The position numbers and the translations under genes were made by a program. Below are positions 58,001 to 64,000 of a stretch of 64,000 nt of DNA, piece by piece (within the stretch, counting starts at the first letter, position 1; every line of letters begins with the position of its first letter). The stretch is taken from positions 558,001 through 622,000 of the forward strand of contig WFMF01000033.1 in the NCBI GenBank assembly GCA_011033025.1, read 5' to 3'. This DNA is from Beroe forskalii (Eukaryota > Ctenophora > Nuda > Beroida > Beroidae). The notes beneath the pieces were generated by a model. The model worked only from the letters and a program-made list of their open reading frames with translations. It did no database searches and was not told the origin of the DNA.

Positions 58001-61000
58001 GGCCCATTCGTGCCGCATGCTCGAACTCCTAAATTATGATTTAAGTTCTAAATTTAATTAGGCTGTTGAAGAATTCTTGTCTTAAAAAGTTAAAATCTTA
58101 GGTGTGAGTTGGGCGGTGGATTCGAGGAAAAGGCTTCGGTTTTGTACTAGGTTTAGTACCAAACTGCATAACTATTAGACTTTCTGCTGGATTCGACTAA
58201 GCTTGAGAAATACTATTTGCTATGAAAGACGAATATTGCTTTTTGGGACAAGAGACAGCATTGAAACAGAAAACAAAAGCACGAAATTTGAAAATCAGAT
58301 AAAGAGTAATATCAACTTAGTATAAACATTTAAGAAAATACATCGCGTGAATAAACAGTGACACAATTTGATGCGAAACGTAAACCAATTCAACAAAATG
58401 GCGCGAAATCTACAACGAACTGAGTACAACAACGAACGCGCGCGCAAGAATTTTAGAAGAAATGGCACGTGCCAATTCATATTCTCGGTGGTCGCGCGCA
58501 GCACGCGCATCGAAACAATATTTATACTCTTATCACTTTAAGTTTATAACGACTGCGTTTTGTATTATCTTATTAATTTATTATGATGCTAAGGTTACAT
58601 CAAGCACCGCGGGGGAGGGAAATTAAGCGCCTGCATACGGCCTACGGGAACAGCAATAATTGTGTCGGTGCAGGCGCAATTCTTGTTAACTTTGATTCAT
58701 GAACAATGTCATTAGTTATTGTAATTAAAATCGTTACTTGTAAGTGATCGTAATTCAAGGGACAAAACATTGCTGCTCTATAATTACTGAATGCTATTGC
58801 ATATCACGTTATCCATAGTGGTCTGAGTAATTTCAGCTTTAATAAAATATTAATTAAAAAGTTACCTGCGTCGTAGTCGTAGAGGGCAGTTCCACACTTT
58901 CCCAGATCCACCTTGGGGGCATCACTGATCTCAATGTACGCTTTAGGGAAGATGCCCCTCTTCCCTCGAGCTATTCCAATCCACCAACCCTCGTCCGGCA
59001 TCTCTATGTTAGTGATCTCCTCTCCTTCGTCAAACGATATTTCGTCGTTGTCACCTGGAGACGATATCATTATCAATGTTACTTGTACTATGATTTTTAT
59101 TCTCCTTTTAAACTCAAATTCAAAAACCTCAGAAATGAGGAAAAAATGGGTTGAAATGGTAGAATTTCAGAACTTCAGAAGAAGCTGAAAATCTCCCGAC
59201 AAAATTGCTGCCTCTTTATCAAGCCCCCTTTTGCCACGTTCAAAATGTCCAACCGGTTTTTAAGGGCGTCTAATATCTATCGTGACAAATGAAGAATAAT
59301 TCTTACTCATAAAGTCATAAGCTTTATAGCTTCATAGCACTTCTTGCAAGGTACACTTGACAAATTTTCTTATGAAATCAGATCATATGTGACAGAAGCT
59401 TTGTATTTTGAAGTTAATAATGGGGATAATTATGTCCATAGAACTGAAGAAGAATTGATAATAGCAGATTAGAGAGCTCTTTTGCAAACATCACACCAAA
59501 CATTACATATTTCAAAAGTGCAACTGCTTTCGAAGTTTCGATATTCCTAGCTTACAGGGTCATTAGTTATTATTAGTAATTCACTGGTGACGTCATCTTT
59601 TGTAGCGCACAGCAGTGACGTCAAATGGCCGATAGATTTTGGATTACTACTTTACTATATAAATTTAGTTTTCATAGTATTATAGTAAACAGAGCAACGA
59701 CTTGACCCTGCTAACCTGCTGTATAATCGTATATCGCCACCCCACACAACCCTTTGTCTTGTGGTGCCACTGGCTGGACAGGTTGTGGAGCGGCAGGTGC
59801 CAGGACAGGTGCCGGGGCAGGTGCCACCACCTCCCCTCTGCTGGGTTTGGCAGGTGTCGCTGCCTCCGCAATCAACTCCACGTAACCCAGCGGGAACATG
59901 CCCGAGCTCCCTCCGATGGAGCCAGTAGCCCACCCGTCGTCTATAGCCTGGATACCCGTGATGACGTCATCAACTTGGAATGATATCTCGTCCGAGTCAC
60001 CTGGTGGCGTTTTAAAGTGAGATTTTCTAATTTGTATACAGGAATAGGTAGCATGATCTCAACGATGGGAGAATTACAACACAGCTTGTAGTAAGGGATG
60101 TATCTGCCCCAGGCTGTAACCCCCCGTGAACTAAATCCTCCCAAAGATGTTAGAACGGAATTCGGTAGTCAATAGGCCCAAGAACCACCAAAAAAAAGTT
60201 GCCCAAGAAAATCCTTGGGGAACCTTGATTTTACCCCTTTTTACCCACGCGTAGGGTAAAACTTTAAGAGGCCATATCTCTGCTTCTTTTTTGAGATATA
60301 GAGAGGTCAACGACCAGTCTAAAATGTGCGCAATGATCACATTTGGTTGGGCGGGTCAGGTTTGAAGTCGTTATCTCGAACCGTTTTCGAGATAATCTCA
60401 AAACCTTTTTCGCCAAGCGCAAAAGGGGTAAAAAAGTGGTACTGCCAATTTGGCTCTACTGCAGGCAAATTGACCATTTTTGTAATTGAAGAAACATTTC
60501 TGAGTCGCATATATAGTCTAAAGTTGCACCAAAAAAAGTTGCCCAAGATATTCCATAAAGGAACCCCCATTTTACCCCCTTTTTCGTACCCCGTGTAAGC
60601 AAAAATTTGAAATTGGGATATCTCCGCTTCCTTTTGAGATAGAGAGATCAACGACCAGTCTAAAATGAGCGCAATGGTCACATTTAGTGGGGCGGATCAA
60701 GGTTTCAAGTCGTTATCTCATACCGTTTTCGAGATAATCCCCAAAAAACCCTTTTTCGCTAAGAGCAAAGGGGTAAAAAAGTGGTACTGCTAAATTTGGC
60801 TCTATACTGCAGGTAAATTGACCATTTTCATGATTGGAGACACATTTCTTAGTCGTTTACAGTCTAAAGTTGCACCAAGAATAAGTTGCCCAAGATATTT
60901 TATAGGGAACCTCCGTTTTAACCCCTTTTTCATACCCCTGCATGAGCGAAAATTAGAAATCTCAGCAAATTTTAATACTTCTGTTGCACTATTTGTAGAA

Positions 61001-64000
61001 AAAATTCAGAAAAAACCGAAGCCTTGATTCGTAAACAAAGCCATAGATTATTATCATTTACAATGTAATCAGCAAAGGTAATGAAAGTTGCTTCTGTTTA
61101 AACTGTAGATGTTTGAATAAACACAGTGTTTCTAAACGTAATTCTCATACAGACAGCAAAGAGAATCACAATAACAACGATCAAGATTGCCAACGAGGCT
61201 CAAACAAAGATGTGAGTTTTCATTGGCATTGCTTCTTTTTATCAGTTGCGCCTCATTGACTGTCATCCTCATATAGTCATTCTCTAGTGAGTCGTTAGCA
61301 TGGTATATCCATCATCCATTATAAAATTTGACAGCTGCTTTCAATGTGACAATGCCATTGCACACGAACAGTTTGATCCTGAAACCCTGTAAAGATGCAT
61401 TTTAACCATTCTGTAGTAGTTGAGCATAGAACCCTCTGAAGTCTACAAAGACACCTGCCTGATTGGGTCCATATTGGTTTAGACCCTCGCCCCACGGGCT
61501 CGGGCCTAAATCGGATACCACCCTCGGGAAGTATCCTTAAATGGACCCGATAGGTGCGTGTTTATTTATTTATAAAGGTTGTGGATCAAGCGAAAAAATG
61601 GAACAATGTGTGTTTCGAGTGTTCCAGGATCGTTTTCATTTCTAAACAACGATAATTACACAATTCCTAATAAACAGACAAGCAAGATATGCATTTCTTG
61701 GGCGAACAGTGGCTAACATATAAGTAAATAGACTAACCTGAGAAAGAAATAAAAGTGAAAACTTTCTTAAAGAACGCTGTCTTCGTGTCTCAAGACAAAA
61801 AGTTCCAACTTTTCGCATTCTTTGGATTAAACCACGAGTGCAATTCATCTGGATTATCCCGGAATTTTAGGGACACTGACAGTCGACAGAATATTTGGCA
61901 GAAAATAGGTCTATGATATTGAACTCACACTGCGAAAGCTATAGATAAATACTGTCAAGGCTTTTTCCGAATCACTGAGCTCGTGAAGAATGGCTTTCGT
62001 TTTCTTCTGCCCGCACTTCGGCACTTCAGGTCAACAATTTTATTACAAAGATCTAAAATTATTGACATTACAGAAAAACCAACAACCAGCAATAACCAAA
62101 AGCAGCAAAAATTTGACAGTAATATAGGTTTTTTGTTGACTTGTATTTCACAAACAAATAATGGATTTATTGTGATAATAATGGATTTATTGTGATAATA
62201 ATGGATTTATTACCCAAATAAACAATAACTGGGGCAAGTCAACGAGGATTAATCGATATTGGGTACAGGATTGGCCACCATTAATAATTAACCAATAATT
62301 TGACGTTGATCATAGATTGACAACCCACGATGGTTTATGCCATTATTGAAACCATTTCTAAATTTAAAAGCCTTGATAAGACCATTTTAATTGCACTAAT
62401 TAGGGATGATGGAAAATCTAGCTGACTCCATAGAAGTGACGAAAAATGGAATTTTGAGCAATTATCTTCAAAGCCGATGGAAAAAGCGGCCTCAAACTAT
62501 GCTCTACCCCACCAAATATATGCTCATTCAATATATTAATCTAGATTGATTGCTGACCTTTGTATCGCCAAAGGAAGCCGAGATATCCACATTTCTAATT
62601 TTCGCTCATGCAGGGGTATGAAAAAGGGGTTAAAATGGAGGTTCCCTATGGAATATCTTGGGCAACCTTTTCTTGGTGCAACTTTAGACTGTAAACGACT
62701 CAGAAATGTGTCTCCAATCATGAAAATGGTCATAGAGCCAAATTTAGCAGTACCACTTTTTTACCCCTTTGCGCTTAGCGAAAAAGGGGTTTTTGGGGAT
62801 TATCTCGAAAACGGTATGAGATAACGAAGTAACGACTTGAAACCTTGATCCGCCCCACTAAATATGACCATTGCGCTCATTTTAGACTGGTCGTTGACCT
62901 CTCTATCTCAAAAGGAAGCGGAAATATCCCAATTTCAAATTTTCGCTTACGCAGGGGTACGAAAAAGGGGTAAAAATGGGGGTTCCTTATGGGATATCTT
63001 GGGCAACTTTTTTTTGGTGCAACTTTAGACTATATGCGACTCAGAAACGTTTCTACAATTACAAAAATGGTCAATTTGCCTGCAGTAGAGCCAAATTTAG
63101 CAGTACCACTTTTTTACCCCTTTGCGCTTAGCGAAAAGGGGTTTTGGGGATTATCTCGAAAACGGTTCGAGATAACGACTTCAAACCTTGACCCGCCCAA
63201 CCAAATGTGATCATTGCATTTTAGACTGGTCGTTGACCTCTATCTCAAAAAGAAGCAGAGATATGGCCTCTTAAAGTTTTACCCTACGCGTGGGTGAAAA
63301 AGGGGTAAAAAATCAAGGTTCCCCAAGGATTTTCTTGGGCAACTTTTTTTTGGTGGTTCTTGGGCCTATGGACTACCGAATTCCGTTCTAACATCTTTGG
63401 GAGGATTTAGTTCACGGGGGGTTATGGATCAATCCCTTACTATTGTTCAATAAGAGATAATAAATGAGGTACTCTGGTATGGAATTAAAATTCAAAATCT
63501 ACATTCTGACAGTTTGATATTGATATTATTTTTAACAGGAGTCTTAACTTAGCTTTCTATTATTAGCAATTGGGAAAAACGAAAATTTGTAACAGTTGGG
63601 GATTAACTGACGTCATAGACGTCAGACAATCTAACACCGAAAAGAGATAGCCAGTAGAAAGTAAGCATGAAGAGATTAAGCGAGTTATGACTCATTTATT
63701 AAGGTATACCTATACCTAATTACCTATTAACTTTGGGCACTTATCGAATGATAATCATCACGATTACTTAGTACTTACCAGCAGTGTAGTCATAAAGAGC
63801 TCTTCCTGACTGACCAGCGTTATCTGGCACTGCTTCTCTAGCTTTCCTCTCCTCTTCAATCCTCCTCTCCTCTTCAATCCTCCTCTCCTCTTCAATCCTC
63901 CTCTCCTCTTCAATCCTCCTCTCCTCTTCAATCCTCCTCTCCTCTTCAATCCTCCTCTCTTCAGCAAGTCTCCTTTCTTCTTCAATTCTCTTCTGTTCGG
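52043..64000 (-). CDS. three-SH3 actin-adaptor protein, Abp1/drebrin-like or cortactin-like (5' part outside window)
   Basis: Exons on the minus strand, in reading order: 64000-63779 (partial), 60000-59716, 59054-58866, 52176-52043. All joins are phase 1. The first exon encodes a charged helix with six IEEERR repeats, then [10 protein letters not shown]. The SH3 domains are split at the same place: [15 protein letters not shown]...WATG...[25 protein letters not shown]...[35 protein letters not shown]...[25 protein letters not shown]. The first SH3 has a single Trp where WW is usual. A Pro/Ala-rich linker separates SH3-1 and SH3-2. Related proteins link actin filaments to endocytic partners. 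A helix of this type followed by SH3 occurs in both Abp1/drebrin-like proteins and cortactin; the N-terminal half that would decide is missing. Confidence 0.8.
52976..53660. mobile_element. 685 bp MITE with ~30-base terminal inverted repeats
   Basis: Ends CAGTAGGGTGTCAGAATTAT and its near-complement, with TA at both flanks (52,974-52,975 and 53,661-53,662). There is no open frame of note. It lies in an intron of the SH3 gene. TA duplication and CAGT-type ends resemble Tc1/mariner-derived MITEs. Confidence 0.85.
53663..55541. other. intron sequence without a recognised gene
   Basis: Part of the 6.7 kb intron of the SH3 gene. A GC-richer stretch at 54,711-54,902 is open on the minus strand, but it shows no family features and no good splice sites. 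I call nothing here. Confidence 0.5.
55542..56687 (+). CDS. GT-B type glycosyltransferase with C-terminal membrane anchor, intronless
   Basis: Single open frame of 381 aa from the ATG at 55,542 (the frame is open back to 55,452 but has no ATG). N-terminal [12 protein letters not shown] is the glycine-rich loop of GT-B enzymes of the MurG/YjiC type (PF13528-like). The C-terminal [20 protein letters not shown] followed by HFEQHSNF is the sugar-nucleotide site of the same fold. The last ~20 residues ([19 protein letters not shown]) form a membrane helix, so the enzyme may be tail-anchored. Donor and acceptor are unknown. It lies on the opposite strand inside an intron of the SH3 gene. The lack of introns and a bacterial-style fold fit a retrocopy or an acquired gene. 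A TTATCAG just before the ATG could be a 3' splice site of a 5' UTR intron. A possible AATAAA follows near 56,763. Confidence 0.75.
   Translation: MPPSTERRVGLILLGIGRGHLTQANTMYKILTRQLHHQVSVVVIMCNEHYLPDVNEYELASVPVHRVNISLKNSLPNSVPSLIMHTTYELFKPKPFLNQLEERFHVDVWMNFMAPIQRTRRPLFHITSQVAVDSILIDILVFFLSGTLVNIGDVTPRAQHAISTLIDGDKLDRSHSPSSEVLVLAYAVSGTALLNTLCSIADNHKEISFHYYCSEAPGVAMPANVSWFAPSYSTFRSKLAQCAAVLCTSGNELIQECALNGIPCATLPAHPAHFEQHSNFAKYTSKGWAVEMTPDLSIRDLCGDTGRLRRAADEMETMLGERNATIRYMLRECETDLRNPDKQHDNMVSRYSRVRQTVKLSILVIAIYCLMTLLVGCFGNT
56688..58865. other. intron sequence, includes a short (GTCC)n microsatellite
   Basis: AT-rich sequence with no recognised gene. Between 57,878 and 57,914 a run of CCGT units stands out. 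Confidence 0.6.
60091..63440. mobile_element. 3.35 kb foldback element with tandem-repeat arms
   Basis: Arms of roughly 900 bases (60,091-~61,000 and ~62,540-63,440) are inverted copies. Termini read GTAAGGGAT at the left and ATCCCTTAC at the right, and both are flanked by TA (60,089-60,090 and 63,441-63,442). Each arm consists of about 2.4 tandem units of ~365 bases carrying TTTTAGACTGGTCGTTGACC and GGTAAAAAAGTGGTACTGC blocks. The middle (61,020-62,540) has no recognised gene. It lies in the intron between two SH3 exons. Confidence 0.85.
63779..64000 (-). other. charged helix with 18-base coding repeats
   Basis: Six nearly identical 18-base repeats (about 63,845-63,955) encode IEEERR on the minus strand; [16 protein letters not shown] stands before them. 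The DNA repeat identity is higher than the protein needs, which suggests recent slippage and likely length variation. Confidence 0.8.

Overview
The window is eukaryotic nuclear DNA, almost certainly from an invertebrate animal. It shows spliceosomal introns with GT-AG borders, an adhesion G-protein-coupled receptor (a metazoan-type family), a triple-SH3 actin-adaptor gene and an EF-hand/WD-repeat gene. The sequence looks AT-rich and carries many DNA transposons and minisatellites. I cannot name the species; a marine invertebrate (cnidarian, sponge, placozoan or similar) would fit, but this is a guess. All exon coordinates below were assembled by eye from splice consensus, reading-phase continuity and family patterns; no transcript was available.

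Layout. 1-14,621 (+): the 3' part of an adhesion GPCR gene, with cysteine-rich GCC2/GCC3-like repeats, a GAIN/GPS region, seven membrane helices and a low-complexity tail ending in a possible PDZ ligand. 14,622-31,022: repeat-rich DNA. It includes a large near-identical duplication (about 15.9-22.5 kb and 22.65-26.96 kb) split by a 100-N gap, probably two haplotypes placed in tandem, one of which carries a 2.2 kb insertion. It also includes a broken Merlin-type transposon (27.15-29.63 kb) whose terminal inverted repeats are long minisatellites. 31,605-49,214 (+): a 22-exon EF-hand/WD-repeat gene of the WDR49/WDR64 type, about 1,099 aa. Its third intron holds an 8.4 kb TA-flanked transposon (33,052-41,425). 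52,043-64,000 (-): the 3' part of an Abp1/drebrin-like or cortactin-like gene with three SH3 domains. An intronless GT-B glycosyltransferase gene (55,542-56,687, +) is nested on the opposite strand in one of its introns, and a 3.3 kb foldback element lies in another.

The most interesting item is the 8.4 kb transposon. It encodes one large spliced protein (about 1,821 aa predicted, one frameshift) with zinc-finger-like modules, a FEN1/XPG-type flap-nuclease core with all the acidic motifs in order, and a C-terminal tesmin/TSO1 CXC domain. I see no recognisable DDE transposase. A second theme is that splice junctions in this window are repeatedly embedded in short tandem duplications or minisatellites, in the WD-repeat gene and also in the receptor gene. 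A third is that three unrelated mobile elements have terminal inverted repeats built from tandem sub-repeats.
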